Shown: piece by piece, positions 13,101 to 26,061 of the stretch
Position numbering within the stretch: position 1 is the first letter of the stretch
How the letters are laid out: every line of letters starts with the position of its first letter
NCBI GenBank assembly: GCA_020746105.1
Contig: CM036622.1
Coordinates: 40,587,477 to 40,651,476, forward strand
Length of the DNA stretch: 64,000 bases
Direction: 5' to 3'
Source: Trogon surrucura
Lineage: Eukaryota; Chordata; Aves; Trogoniformes; Trogonidae
Position numbers and translations under genes: made by a program
The notes under the pieces: generated by a model
Database searches by the model: none
Told to the model about the DNA's origin: nothing
What the model saw: only the letters and a program-made list of their open reading frames with translations

Positions 13101-16100
13101 GCTAAAGAAACGCTTTACGTAAAGGGGGCTTACAGATAAATAAAGTCTTTTTTTAAGTGCAGAAAAATGTTATTAATGAATAACCAAAAGCTAATGATAG
13201 AGAAAGGCATAGTGAAATCAGGATCACACTATATAATACTGGAATTAACTGAACAAACCATGAAGAATGGAAGGCATCTCAATATTTTCTCATTGACATT
13301 GTAACATGCATAACAAGATGCTAAAAACTAAAGTGCATCTCTGGTACAAGCCAAACAAGACGAGTCAAGAGAATCAGCATTTTTCACCAATTTTTGCCTC
13401 TAAGGGTCTGAAATAAATGCATTATAATAAATAAATTAGTCATGTCTTCTATCCCTAAGTTTTGTAAAACAATAAAAAAAGTTACCCAAGCTGTTCCAAG
13501 ATGTCTGGAGAGGGAGAATCTCCAAGCCTAACCCAATTTAATCAATTGTATTAAAGGTTTCACTATCACTCTGTATTTCTCATGGCAGGCACTCAGGTAA
13601 GAGACATCTTACTATAAAGCCCTACACAGAGATATAAATACCACTTTATAAAGCACCGTAAAGGTCCAATACAGAAATAAGGCTAGTCATGCAGCCATAG
13701 GACTAGTAACTTTGCATTTCAGTTAAAGCTTGAATGATGAGGGGCAAGGAAAAAATCTCAAAAAACTAAGTTCTACTCAACATGTCTTATAACTAGAAAC
13801 AAAATAGTTTCTTGTCATGGATTGTTCCAGATGTACATCAGGACAAGAATTCTGGATTTACAATGAAAATGTTTGGCAACTGCGATGCCAGTGAAGAGTT
13901 CACCTGCAATACCTAGTAGGTATTATTTCTTTAAACAGGCCTATTTCAAAAAGCAATTTATATCTTCATATTGAAGGTCAGGGAAAACAGACGTAAGAAC
14001 CAAAAGTAAGAGAGCTACCACAGGTAAACAGAAAGAAAAATAGATGGATATGTTTTCCCCCCAAATGGAATGGTTGAAAGAAGCATTCCATGCAAGAAGA
14101 CAACCAGTACTGCTGCTACAATTTGTCTTCATAACTACTCAAATATTGCAATTTAAGTTTAAAAACTGGCAGAGTCATCTGTCCTGACAATGTATGCCCA
14201 AAGTCATCTTTCTCTGTTTAACAACTAGTCAGTTCAGTTAATACATATCCAATTTTGCATCCCATGACTACAAAAAACAGAGCTATCTATTGTCACAGAA
14301 TCATTCCCCAATGCAGGGATTACATGCATGAGTGACACTATAGGAGAGGGAATTGTTAAAATAAAGTTTATTACTGAAAGCACTTTCATTTTAAGATAAA
14401 TCTTGACTTCTGGTACCTAAATGTGGAAAGATTATCAGAAAATGCAAGGCAAATAGTTTCTATTTTTCTACATAAAACAGTCAGTTACCTGTAATTCCTT
14501 ACAAACCCACATTTCCCAGAAACATAAGGTCTGCGTTATAAATTGTTTTATTTTTGTAAGGTGAAGTTGCTATATTTTTACTAAGATAGTAATGACAGTT
14601 GTGAACAGACTGAGAAGTGATAAGAAACACTGCAAAAGTGCCAGAAAAATAAATCAAAATTTGCCTTAGTATTAATTTACCAAGAACTTACTTTTTTACA
14701 CTCCTTACCAAACATAGCACTTTAATGACATCTCAGTACTGTCCTCTATTCCCTACTTCACAAATTGTATCTTCTTCCTCCAGCACCCTTCTCTGGTTTT
14801 AGTTGAAGCTGCCTACAGAGTACCGCACAACTTCAGCAGGAAAGCAATAGATGGGGTAAACTAGCAAATGGGTGATGAAAAAAACAAGCACTGTAAAACA
14901 GCTATTGCTAACCTGCATGAGATACACTTACTCAGATAGATGGAACTGTTGTTATGAACTTGCATTCCACAGATGGTCTCTAAAATTAAGAAGAACTGGG
15001 GCAAACAAAATGCACATTTGGTGATGTACAAACCTTCTATGCTAATTGTGAAGTAACGACACAGAACAATATTGTGAAATGAGCAAATTTAACAGATGCT
15101 TTGCATGCAAGCTTCAGGAAAAAATGGTATAATTTTTTTTTGCCTACAGTAACATAGATGCATCTCTTGTTCTTCTCTGGGGAGTCTTATTTCTTTTTTA
15201 AAAAAAAGGTAACCGGTAGCTCATTCCGCTGCCCAGTGATAGCACTGCAATGGCTGATCAAATTAACTCCATGTAAAATTTCAAACTCCTCTAGTCGCAT
15301 GTGGTGACTTTCAATCCCTCGTCTCACACCCTGCCAGCAAGCCTACAATGGGAGGGCACATTGCCAACCAGTGAGACCAGTGAGAGCTGCTCCCAAGAGT
15401 GACACCGGACCACCCAGCAGCTGTGGGGGTTACGGGCCACGTCGCACCCCGCAGCGCAACAGGGGACAACGTGGAGGTGAGAGGTTGGGGGCAAGCGGAG
15501 GGGCAAGCGCGCCAAGCATGCACCTCTCGTGTGTGGGCGCTGCTGCTGGAGGGAACAGAAAGAAGGGACTCGCATGAGACACCGAGCAGAGAAGAAATAC
15601 CGGGAAGTTCACACGTGGTTTTTCAGTGGAACACAGCAATGTGCACAGTTTTAACGGCTTCACATTTTCGCTTGCACTTGTGTTTTCAAACACTAGTCCT
15701 TTTAAAACAGTAGTTCACAGACTGAAATGAAGAATCTATGCCAGCTATTTCGAACAATGGCCACGCGTTACTATCTGACAATTTAACAAGTTTTTAATAA
15801 CCGGAGTCAAGACCCTTTTCCAGGGCCCATTTTGTGGCAGGTATCTCAAATATAATGGCAGGCCTCCCTAACAAGCATTAAATGCGCTATTTTGCTGGAT
15901 TTGGCCTGGGTCCACGATGCTTACCAAGGTGCTGAACGCTATCCATTTTTTCAAAACAGATTCAGCTGCAGATAAGTTGGGAATTATCGCTGAAACTGGA
16001 TCTCTTTGCTGAATTCACAAAATTAAGCTATTTAGTAAATATAAATAATGCAGCTGTATTTTAAGTGCCTAAGAGCTTATGCATGCTCAGAGCTAGTAAA

Positions 16101-16799
16101 TTATTATAGAGCACTCGATGCACTTGTCAGAATAAAGGAACTTAAAAGCATGCACTTAAGTACAGTAAATAAAGCAAGCATGCACATACAAACACAGCCA
16201 AAAAACTTTTTAAATTGTCTTCAGAAGAGGGTAGATTTAATCATTGTCAAAAGCAAGTAACTAAAAGCAGAAAAGGAAAAGTCACTTATAATTATTCTGA
16301 ATGCTTTATTAAGGGAAATGCTCATTGCTTCCTCTGGTCTGAAGTCCACATCCATGCCTTTGGAAATTCAACTTATATTCAATTTCTACCAAAAAAATCA
16401 ACTCAATATACACAAAAGAATTATTAAACATATTTTAAAAAAATATTTATCAAGTGAATACAAGAATGTCCAAATCACAAGAAGTCACTTCTGAAAATGT
16501 ATACTTTGAGAACTATACATTTAAGATTTTCCCCTCCTGTTAAGCTGCATTTCTAGCAAAGTACGCATTTGTCGCTACAATATAAACTGTCACCTGAATT
16601 TTATGCTTCCATGGAAACAAACTAGCAGCCTACTGCAAAATTAGTTACAAAATTAAAAGCTTATTTAAATTTAAGAGCAGTACACAAATATATAAAGCAT
16701 GTATTTTAGGAGATTAAAAACATGTTTGTTCATATGCATCTTGTGTAGTAAGTACATCATATTAGATCTTTGTTTATTAAAACAGTGGTAAAAACTCAC
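7105..16799 (-). other. DNAJC1: DNAJC1 intron 7
   Basis: A 9,695-bp intron from the GTGAGT donor of exon 7 to the TATAG acceptor of exon 8. It is AT-rich with a T-run next to the exon 8 acceptor (about 7118-7130, A-run on the plus strand), a short (ACA)n run at 7741-7752, and a CpG-dense patch at about 15290-15605 described separately. The ORFs at 11192-11644 and 12544-12861 resemble nothing I recognise and have no splice or codon support. Confidence 0.9.
15290..15605. other. CpG-dense patch inside intron 7
   Basis: In an AT-rich, CpG-poor intron this roughly 315-bp stretch is GC-rich and holds about 17 CpG dinucleotides by eye. Overlapping open frames exist on both strands, as expected in GC-rich DNA where stop codons are rare, and none resembles a known protein. 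It could be an orphan CpG island or alternative promoter, or a piece of an unrecognised repeat. I see no TATA box, splice-linked exon or terminal repeat that decides between these. Confidence 0.5.
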
Positions 16800-16890
16800 T
16801 CTGAAGTGTTTCAAGTTCAGCCTTAGCCAGGGCATCTTCTTTCGCCTTCATTTTTGTTTCTTTATATTCTACATATAATTGTCTGGCATC
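16800..16890 (-). CDS. DNAJC1: DNAJC1 exon 7: charged helical linker
   Basis: This 91-nt exon (30 codons plus one base, phase 0 in, phase 1 out) encodes DARQLYVEYKETKMKAKEDA followed by LAKAELETLQ. It is rich in Lys, Glu and Ala with no helix breaker and is likely one long cytosolic alpha-helix or coiled coil. It matches human DA.Q.Y..YKET..K.KEDAL...ELETLQ. The acceptor is TTCTTAAAG and the donor is GTGAGT. It stands alone between two introns of about 9 kb and is too short to show up as a long ORF. The final A joins AG of exon 8 to make Lys. Confidence 0.95.
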
Positions 16891-19669
16891 CTTTAAGAAA
16901 ATGTTGCAACGGCATTAGCATCCTTGTATAAAGTTATTGCAATGGCTCTGTTTTAAGTTCTCAATTAACCTCATAAAAAAAATAAGATACATTTGTTTCC
17001 TCGAATTACAGCAATTTTCAGCACAGAAAGTATTTGATTACAATGTAGAATTTTTGTGTAATAAAGGTTCAAATGTAATAATGTTGATATCATAATGATG
17101 CTCATTGACAACCTGAAAAACAAAATGGTTAGAAAAACATTTCTGATCACCACCCACAGCTTTGTAAGAGGCCATGTGCCCACTTTGCTCTCATCGGCAA
17201 TCTGGAAGTTCGAGGAAGAAAGAAAAGTTTTTAATTAGAGTAGTGTGCGCAGGGACAAACAAAGGCAACTGCTAGGCAGCAGTCCTCTTACTGTGAGCTC
17301 ATTATGGTAACACTAACTGCATGTTTCAAAATTCAGCTTGTTCCTGTTTTTTTTTTTTTTAAATTTCTTAAACCAACACCTACATCGCTGTTAGTGTTGA
17401 AAATATATGTTAAAGTTTTCCCTCTAAGGATTCGGTTCGATTCTAATCTGAAGTCTACTTGGCAAATTTACACATAAAACTAGAAATTCTGTCACAAATC
17501 TCACAGTAAATTACATTATTTCCAAAATCTGATGAAACAGCAATTACAGATTTGTGCCGAAAGCTGTCTAATATCAACGAACAGATTGCTGAAGTGAGAG
17601 GTATTGAGAGCTTTCTTACTCTCACTTTGCAGTTTCCATACTCATTCAAAAACAATGAACCTATAATGGAAATGCTGAAATAGACAAATTATTATTTATA
17701 ATTTCCAAGCACGCGGAACATTTATTGTATTACATGACAATTATAGTATTAGATAAATCTAATTTCAGTTCTTTACAGCCAAGAGTAACTTTATTCTTAT
17801 TTCATTAGCAGTCCACTTCTTACATATAAAGGGAGATTTAAATTTTAATGTAGAATGTATACTAAAACATCAGTAAACGCTTTTACATTTTAACTATAGT
17901 TTCATAAATTTGAACAAAACCTGGTCTCATTAAAAACAAAATCAGACACCTTAATAAATCTTGAAAATAAAAGCTGAGTTAAGCAGTAATTATTGGTGCC
18001 TCTAATTGCAGAAATCATCCAAAACACATTAGTTCCTGCAAATATACCATAGAACAACTGTTCTTCTTTGCACTATACTGGCATTCATACCTTCAAAGAT
18101 GCTTAAAGGAGCTGGAAAAACACAGGACAGAGTAACAATCCAGCTCTGAGCAGAGCTTCGTAACACCACAGAGACCTCTCAGGAATAGGAGCCAGCACAG
18201 CTGAAGAACACCTTTCCTACAGAAAGTCTCTAGGTTTCATCTCCTTCCAAAATACCTTTTCCTACTCTCTATTTGTCTTTACATTTTGGTACAGGAAATG
18301 GGAAATTACATTTCTCTGCCAGGTTTACTTAGTTTTGTTTCGGGGGATGGGTAAGAGGAGGGGTTTGGCAGAATTTGGGGCTAAAAAAAAATAAAGGTGT
18401 ATAGATACAGGAGGACTACTATTGCCAGCGGATACAAAGGCTTTGAGGAAATACATTCAGTTTCTATGTTAGAACATTGAATTACAAGATTAGGATCAAC
18501 CCTGGTTCTCTTTTCTGTTTACAAGAAAATGAATTCCCTACCACATATGGAAACCTTCCGTGTAGCCAGATTTGGACTATTTGCGTGATTAAGAAACAGA
18601 AAGAGCCACAAATGTAATGGTTGACTTCTGCTGTAAGTTTGAGACATTTGGCCCGTGTGGCATACCCGGGACTCAGACATCCTGATATCCCAAAAACGCT
18701 TTTGTTTAAGGCTATGACTTCAAAATAGCTACAATTAGACAGCATTTAAATTTAACCCATTTGACACTGAAAGCCAATATTTGATGCTAAATTCTGGTGT
18801 AAAATCCATTATTGCTTGTGGGATCTCCAGACAGCAGGCACTAGGGGGTAACTGTCAATCTCTCCCGTATGTCAATCACAGAACAATTGGAAATGTGGCT
18901 CAGATGAAAATGAGACACAATAGCTGAACAACAAAGAAAACTAGTCAGAAGCACCTAAACGAAATGTAGTAGTATTGCTTCTTTACACATACAAAATGGA
19001 TTATCACTGCAAATGCAGTAATAAGCAACTAACAACGGCAACATTAGTCTTTTATCCTATTAATCACATTTTATCATGGCTGATATTCTAATCACACAAA
19101 AAAGGGAGACTGCACTTTTTGAAGCACACATTAAAATGTACACATATAAAGTGAATTTAACCAAAGGGAATCCTGAAGATTTGAAAAATCAAATCCTTCC
19201 CACAAAAGCATAAGAAATGGCTCCACAGGTTATAAAGAGAAATTAAAAAACACACCTGAGTAAAGATTTTAGCCACAGACACAAACTACATGAGTATTAG
19301 ATCATATAAGTCAAAAAGGAAAACACACTGGAAAACAGCTTAAATTAGGAAGTTCCTTGAAGAAAATTTCTGCCTTAACATAAATCAGCATGTTTTCAAT
19401 TTCAGTAGTATTAGCCTAAGCAGGATATTTGTTTTCAAACATGTCCAGTGTTGGTAGTATTTCAAAATAGAAGTACATGCAGATTTTCCACTTTTCAAAA
19501 CTGATAAATCTAAGTAGTCATTTTGCCTCAGTACAAACACTTTAGGGCCATAAAAACACAGGCAATGCAAATACAGCCTTTTCCTATCTAATGCTCCTTC
19601 TCCAAGATTCGCTAATGATTATTCTTTCGGAGGATCTTTCTTCAAACAACTTAAAATATATAGACTAAA

Positions 19670-19715
19670 AGAATGTTATGGGTTGGAAGAGACCTCTAGA
19701 GATCATCTAGTCCAG
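19670..19715 (-). repeat. CR1 LINE, 3' terminal fragment
   Basis: About 46 bp reading GGTTGGAAGAGACCTCTAGA followed by GATCATCTAGTCCAG. This is the reverse complement of the well-known 3' end of bird CR1 elements (GGACTAGATGATCTC..AGGTC..TTCCAACC), so the element lies on the minus strand. The equivalent motif is in the larger CR1 at about 39674-39710 on the plus strand. Only the extreme 3' end is present, consistent with severe 5' truncation, which is normal for CR1. Confidence 0.8.
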
Positions 19716-20736
19716 TATGAAGCATGTGAAATATGTGCAAACCCAAAATTTTATACCCGATATATACTTCACCTTCAATAATACAAATAGAAAGCTTGGA
19801 CTGTTACGGATTTTTTGTTTGCGAGCTTGGGGTTTTGGTTAGGCTTTTTCCAGGGGTGGGGGTGTTTGGTTTTAGTTTGTTTGTTGTTTTACAATCAGAT
19901 ACAGCATTTACTCAAACTGTACCAATCCTAGAACTAAAAACTTCAGTTCTGAGTAAGACTCAAGTCACTCCAGCCTCTCCTTGACTTTTGGGAAGGGTGA
20001 TGAGGTTTTGCTGGTTTGTTTGCTTTGTGGGTTTTTTCTCCCTCCAGCTAATCTTCCTGGCTTTCTGGTCTACCTCAGAAATTACAGATTAGAAGAAATA
20101 AGGCAAACATTGGAAACAACTTGCTGTATTAGCCATATGTGAATTTTCATTACAGATTTTGTGATAGAATCACAAATGAAAATTACAGAAGCAGCTTCAC
20201 ATTTTGGTGCTCTGGGTGAGGGACTTACACATGCATCCTCTCAGAATTTACAGTTAACTGGAAACTTTCCCACAAGTACACTTAAAATCAGCATACTGAA
20301 TTCACTTTATGTGCATTCATTCTTATTACACCAATCTATAAACTTAAAGATTAATAGTTGTATGATGTTCTTGAACTATTTTTTGGTCTTTTTTAGTACA
20401 GTGTTCTGGTACCATTTATACCAAAAGAAAAAAATCCAAAGAGAGAAAAAGGAGTCAAATTAAAATTACTGCAACACCTGACCTTCAATTTGCTATTTCT
20501 ATGCAATAAAAATGTCAGCTATTATACCACAGGAAAAGCACTCTTTTGATAAGCTTATAAACTAGTAATATCAATGTGTTATGATTAGAAATAATGTTAA
20601 AAAAATTAAACATTATGATTTATGTTTCTCATAAATTTTACTCAATTTTACTCAAAGGCAAACCAGTAAATAAATAGGAATTGCATTACTTCCTCCACTA
20701 TAACCAGAGTATCGTGCTTTGACCTTGAAACAGCAC

Positions 20737-21030
20737 CAGGTGTGGCGAGGCTCTTACAGCCAGCGGGCAGTGGAAGCGTGGTTCTCAAGCCTCGGCTGTG
20801 GCGGGTGACCAGCAGCCAGCTGGGCTATCTGCTGGATATTCCACAGCCACAGCAGTGCAACAAAAGCCAAAGAAGGGGAAACCGAGCCCAGAGTTGCAAG
20901 GCCTCCCTGGGACCCATTCACACACCGTGAAGCCTCACACCGCACAGCGCTGTCAAAGGAGAGCCAGCGTCGCTGCGTACACGCGAGCTGCTCTTGGAGG
21001 TACGCTCCCTTAACGTGTGTGCTAGGATAC
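20737..21030. other. CpG-dense patch inside intron 6
   Basis: A GC-rich stretch of about 290 bp with roughly 17 CpGs, including a dense cluster around 20965-20995 (AGCGTCGCTGCGTACACGCG). A 133-codon frame on the minus strand runs across it (20754-21155), but its composition is unremarkable and no domain is recognisable. As with the patch at 15.3 kb, it may be an orphan CpG island or unannotated promoter, or a decayed repeat. Confidence 0.45.
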
Positions 21031-21652
21031 GCAGACACACAGTAAGTGACTTGGAGGAGCAGAGCCAACTGATTGCCACAGAACAGTGGGCAATTAAAGG
21101 CAAATCTCCTTAGTATCTTACATTTACTTAAAACTTTTACTATGCAGCAAAGCACATTTTGCCTCCAGAGCCTCAGACTGTACCCTGTGTCAGATGTAAA
21201 TTATTTTTGTTCACTTGCATACACCCGAAATACTTGTTTTACCATCCACTCTCCTCTGACCTGCTTCTAAGCTTCTAATTGACCTCAGGGTCAAGAGCTT
21301 CATCCCTACGTTGGTTTTCCCAACAGCTGTGAAATAGCAAGAAACAGAGCAAATGGGCAATCACTCATGCCACACATCCTGCAATTGCTCGCGCCCCACA
21401 ATTTACATCAACACTGGTGCTGTACAGTAAGTTGGAGCACATCAAAACCCTACTAAAGCTGGGAATTATGGGGATATTTAACCTTACTGACTTGAGTAAA
21501 TCCCTTCCAAAAAAATCGCTTTTTTAAGGCATGTTATTAAATGCAATAAATCTTTTAATCTCATGCAATGATTTTATATAAAATGGTACATGAAGACAAA
21601 AACAACACACACAAATGTTTGCTGACCTAATCAAATCTTGCTTAAAAGCTAA

Positions 21653-21683
21653 CTTTGCCAGAGGAGATGCCCTGCTGGCAAAG
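21653..21683. other. Perfect 9-bp inverted repeat, 13-nt loop
   Basis: CTTTGCCAG at 21653-21661 pairs perfectly with CTGGCAAAG at 21675-21683. About 270 bp further on, TTTCAATT/AATTGAAA (21952-21969) forms 8-bp arms around 2 nt. These could be binding sites for dimeric factors or simply chance. No flanking promoter or RNA gene feature is visible. Confidence 0.4.
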
Positions 21684-23351
21684 CCTCTTGAATTTAATGA
21701 CACATTGCCAATCCGTTTAGGGCCAAAGCTGAACCATCTCTAAACAGGTGTTGAAATGTAATCATGGATTAAAAGAAAACCTGAGGACAAAATGCCAAGA
21801 AATTAAACACCTCTGGGTCACCAGTTTGAATCTATTCCAGGCTACTAAATCAGCTACAGTAATTACCATCTGGTAGTCTACATAAAAATAAATTACTGGC
21901 CTTTTTGTTTTAATTCACTTCATGCTACACAAAGGTCTTTATAAACAAAAGTTTCAATTGTAATTGAAAGCTTTGTTGATAATCTCACTAGGCTACATCC
22001 AGTGCAACGATGTATGGAGCTTTAACTGCCCTCTCACTACTGGCGAGTCACCAGAAGTTGTTTCAACAGTTCGCTGCTGGGACATGCGCACCACACCTAC
22101 GCTGTTATTTTCTCTCTATAACAGGAAAGTTTCTGTCTGAAACAAACAAAAATGCTTTCTGCTTCATTGCACTGAGGATAACAGCAGACTCATCATCTAA
22201 CTAATAAAAAATCTCTTAGTGCTGACCAACATTAAGGACGTCGGGTGTAAGCTGCGCTAAGCGTTACCACATCAAAGTGGAAGAAAAGTAGTTGACAGTA
22301 ACACTAAGAAACACTCCTATGTTTTGTTTTTTAAAGGAAATATTTTCTTAAGGCTGATTAACAACACTTTTAAGACCACTTTTCTTAAGTTGTATGTCTG
22401 CATACCCAAAGGAAAAAAACCAACTAGTCAGCTCTTTTGAGAATAAACTGTGATTTACATATGACTGATCTTCCACAAAAGAAAAGTATCCTTAACACAA
22501 CTGTGTATTCCAGATCACATTCACCGTTTGAACTGAAATTCTTGCACACTACTATTTATGCTAGTCTATTTCTTTGTAAGAACAATTTTCAGTTCCAATA
22601 AGCATTTTAACTGAGTTCTGTTTCTTTTCTATTTTTCTTCTTTTATTTATTTTTTTTAAAAAAACAGCCTTCTTCCAGGTCATTCTCGTGAAAGAATAAA
22701 CGACCTTAGAAAGAATTTGCATTATTTTCTTATCTTTTAACTGAGCCTACATTATAAGAATTAAACTTGATAATAGTGTAATTTACACCCTGCTTAATGT
22801 TTCTTTCACACTACAGATATTTGATTTATGATACATTTTCTGTATTCTTTTCCACTCACTTCTACAATCTTAAAGACATTGTTTTCACGCCCCAAAATTT
22901 AACTAAACTAAATGTGTGGATATAAAAGCCTATGTAGTCTCTCTCAAAATACAATTGTCAACGGTTTAAAAAAACCAATCATTTTTTAGTTTCTCTCATC
23001 CTCCTCTCACCCATTTTTCTTCCAGTTTCTTGACATAAAACACAGACCACGATAAAATGGCATAGGCCATCATAAGGGCATGCAAACAAAGCATTTTTCT
23101 TCAGTAAAGGCCCACCTTAATTATTTTAAGTGCCTCCTTCTGAAATCTGACATTTTGAAGGAGGAGGGGAAGTAGGAGAAAGACACTCAATTGGATAAAT
23201 GAGAGCCAGGCATGGGCAGAAGCTCAGCAACCTGAATCCTCAGACGGAGCTGTTGTAAGTAGAATATTCACATTAACTAATGGGCAAGAAAGATGGATGC
23301 TAGATAAAAGGAATTGATACAAGAACTGGTAAAAAGTTCAAATTGACCTTT

Positions 23352-23472
23352 CCTTGTGGTTTTTGGAGTGTTTTGGGGTGTTTTCTGGGGGTTGGGCTTT
23401 TTGCTGTTTTTGTTGGTTTGGTGGTGGCTTTTTGTTTGGTGATTTTGTTTTGTGCTTTTGGTGTTTTTTTTT
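23352..23472 (+). repeat. G/T-rich low-complexity tract
   Basis: About 120 bp of T runs broken by G runs, for example TTTTGGGGTGTTTTCTGGGG. A similar tract lies at about 19810-19890. The reverse type, A runs with CC or CCCC, occurs near 24343-24362, 26300-26350, 28498-28530, 50210-50245 and 59009-59045. These are simple-sequence tracts without a coding frame. Confidence 0.6.
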
Positions 23473-25967
23473 AATAAAAGTTTCCTTTGAGGAAGAACTA
23501 GTGTACATGCAGGTGGTTTTGCTTCCTTAATTGAGGAAGCAGTTCAGCTATTTCACTGACAGGGCTTTACTCAGTGGCAGAAGCAACATTTAATCAAAAG
23601 TATTGCTAAATCCTACCCTCTTCTGTCCCAGACAGGGTTCCATTAAATATGGAAGCAGTTTTAAAAGTTATCTATGATTCCATTAGTTGCAGATGAATGA
23701 CAGCCAAGTTTGAAAATAATCTGTTGCCCTTAAATGATTGAAGAAATCATTTAGATTAACTCAATAAACCACTAAAATCTGTAGCAGCCATCCTTACATC
23801 AACCACTGTAACACCTCCCCAAATAATCTGCATGTGTAACTAGCACATCTACCAATACTCAGTATCTGCAGGAGTCTTAACTTCTAGATAAGCTGCCCTA
23901 CTGATTATACTTAAACTAAAAGTCTGAAATACTCCGAAATCTCAAGTCCCTGTTAGTGTGTTATTGAAGAGAAAAGCACTTACATTCAAAATAGCATCTC
24001 TGTACCAGGGTATAATCATGTAATTACAGCTACTTTTTGCTACATGTTAATTGCAATTAAGGTAGAACTTGCTCAAGCCTTTAATACAACTCAGAAAAGA
24101 GCCCAGAGGTGTCTGTCCGGCTAGTTACAACACATAAGGTATCCTTTGAGGTGTCCTTTTGGAAAACATCTCCAACATGAGGTCACTGCTGCTCTTACGA
24201 AAACACAATACTTAAGTATGGTTAACTAATAAGCTACAGTAATTTATTTCAGTTACCTGAAGCCCTCAATATTCTTAATATTGAAGATTATATAACTTAA
24301 AATGCAATAAAATTCAAGTAATCACCCTAATCTTAAACAATAACAAAAAACCCCAAACCCCGGAGTTAAAGCAGAAGTGTAATTTACATCCAGAGCAATT
24401 TATTCCACAACACCATCTCTTTGCTTTCTCTTTGCTCCAAAGCCTTCTTGCTCTCAATTCCTCTATATCACACGTTCCCTGCCACCAAGCCCTGGCTTGC
24501 TGGTCTCCAATTTTCCATGACTTATTGGATAGGTTTGTTTTTTTTTCCCCCCACTACCATTAATTTAATAGATTTAAAATCCACAGCAAGAGGTATTGGC
24601 TAGGTGTCTACAAAGTGCAAAACATCACTTTCATGGTATTCATCTTTTCTGCCTGTTGTGGCAGACAGAGGAGCTGCTTTCTGAACAGTAAATTTGAAAC
24701 CTGTTATATATTGGCTTCTTATCAGACTATCTTAAAATCATAAAAACGATAAAATTACAGTTCAGAAAGATAAGAAGTCCTAGTTTAAAATTCTTTATGA
24801 ATTGTACTACATTCTGTAATATTTTGAATATTTAGCAATTAAGGCAAAAGGGAAAATATTATCGTTATGAAGAAAGTTTCAAAAATGCAGCAACAGCAAT
24901 TGCTGAACTTAAGTCTTTCCATCTGACCCACCTCAATGAGGGATGAACGTCAAAGCTTAATTTGGACACGACAGTTGATTTAATTAAGCAGCATAATTTT
25001 TGCTTTAAAAACTTGCAAAAAGAAAGGTTCTGATGAAACTTTTAGAAGAGGATCAGATACTAACTTTTACATCTCTTTGTAGGAAAAGTTAAAGGCTATA
25101 AAAATGGATGCTGAAAGACCAGACTTCATTGTATTTATAACTTTTACAAGTGTTTGCTAACTTGAACACAGAAATTGAGCACTGGTGCCATTTCTACTAT
25201 TTATACTTCAGAATTAATACTCAATATTTCTGTAAACTGAAGTAAAAAACACCTTGTGTTCCCTGATACATGTTCATTCACAGTGGCAAGGGCATTAAAA
25301 CCAAATGGGTGTATTCAAGAGAACTGAAAAGAAAGACCATGTGATATTAAAAAAGTTATTCTAATAATTGATCTGTCAATACAGTGACTGAGTATCAGTT
25401 AAATTTTACAATTTACAGTCTTACATTAGAAAAAAAACACAACTGTGGGCAAGTCTAACATGTTTCTGTTTATAAATTACAGCCATACCTTGATTACCTT
25501 TGTAACTTCATGAATCAATTTATATCATTATCCAGTGACTTTAGCAATAACAAAATAAAAAAAAAACCTCATTTCACTGTTCCTCCAAATTTAAATGACA
25601 ATTTGCTATGAAAACATAGCATTTGCCTATTTGAGATAAAAATATTTTTGTTGACAGATCACTAAAAGACATTGTAATTCCTAATCAGATGCATATGTAT
25701 CACCCCTCTCCCATCATTAGTTCGTTTAGTTTTGCTAGAATTCCCTAGCACCTTAAATCTATTTAATATATATATTTAAAATATATTCATATTTTGATGA
25801 AATTAAGATATTAAATTTGTCTCCAAATAACAATTTTTTATGTGTGTATACACATATACGGTATGTTCTTGAGCCAAAAAATTTAGAACAACTGCTACAC
25901 ATCTGATTATGCATAACAACACCATCAAGAAAAATTAAGTATTATAACTTAAAATCACTACTATTAC

Positions 25968-26061
25968 CTGGAATAGCTGAGGTAAAGCTTTCACAGTGAG
26001 ACAGAACCATATTCCCAGCTTGCATGGAAGTAAGTCATGCCACTGTGGTTTCTCCAGTACT
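25968..26061 (-). CDS. DNAJC1: DNAJC1 exon 6: conserved cytosolic segment KPQWHDLLPCKLGIWF
   Basis: This 94-nt exon contributes one base that completes Arg and 31 codons, VLEKPQWHDLLPCKLGIWF followed by CLTVKALPQLFQ. It was located by searching the minus strand for the segment that follows NER in DNAJC1. No long ORF marks it. The acceptor is GACTGCAG and the donor is GTAATA after CAG. The segment is hydrophobic and aromatic and strongly conserved in family members. It lies in the cytosol between the basic patch and a charged helix, and its exact role is unknown to me. The differences from human (VLEKPQW for LLMKPQW, VKALPQLF for LKALPHLI) are conservative. Confidence 0.95.

Larger units (their letters stand above)
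16891..25967 (-). other. DNAJC1: DNAJC1 intron 6
   Basis: A 9,077-bp intron from the GTAATA donor of exon 6 to the TTAAAG acceptor of exon 7. It holds a 46-bp CR1 3' end (19670-19715), G/T-rich tracts at about 19810-19890 and 23352-23472, a CpG-dense patch at 20737-21030, inverted repeats near 21653-21683 and 21952-21969, and an AT-rich zone near 25757-25860 that includes the palindrome TGTGTATACACA. I see no coding sequence in it. Confidence 0.9.

Noticed and set aside
20754-21155. 133-codon minus frame across the CpG-dense patch
   Set aside because: Long frames are expected in GC-rich DNA. No domain or conserved motif was seen, so it is kept only as a possible alternative exon to test.
25757-25860. 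AT-rich alternating tract with TGTGTATACACA, considered as a replication or matrix-attachment element
   Set aside because: Ordinary AT-rich intron with a short palindrome. Nothing specific supports a function.
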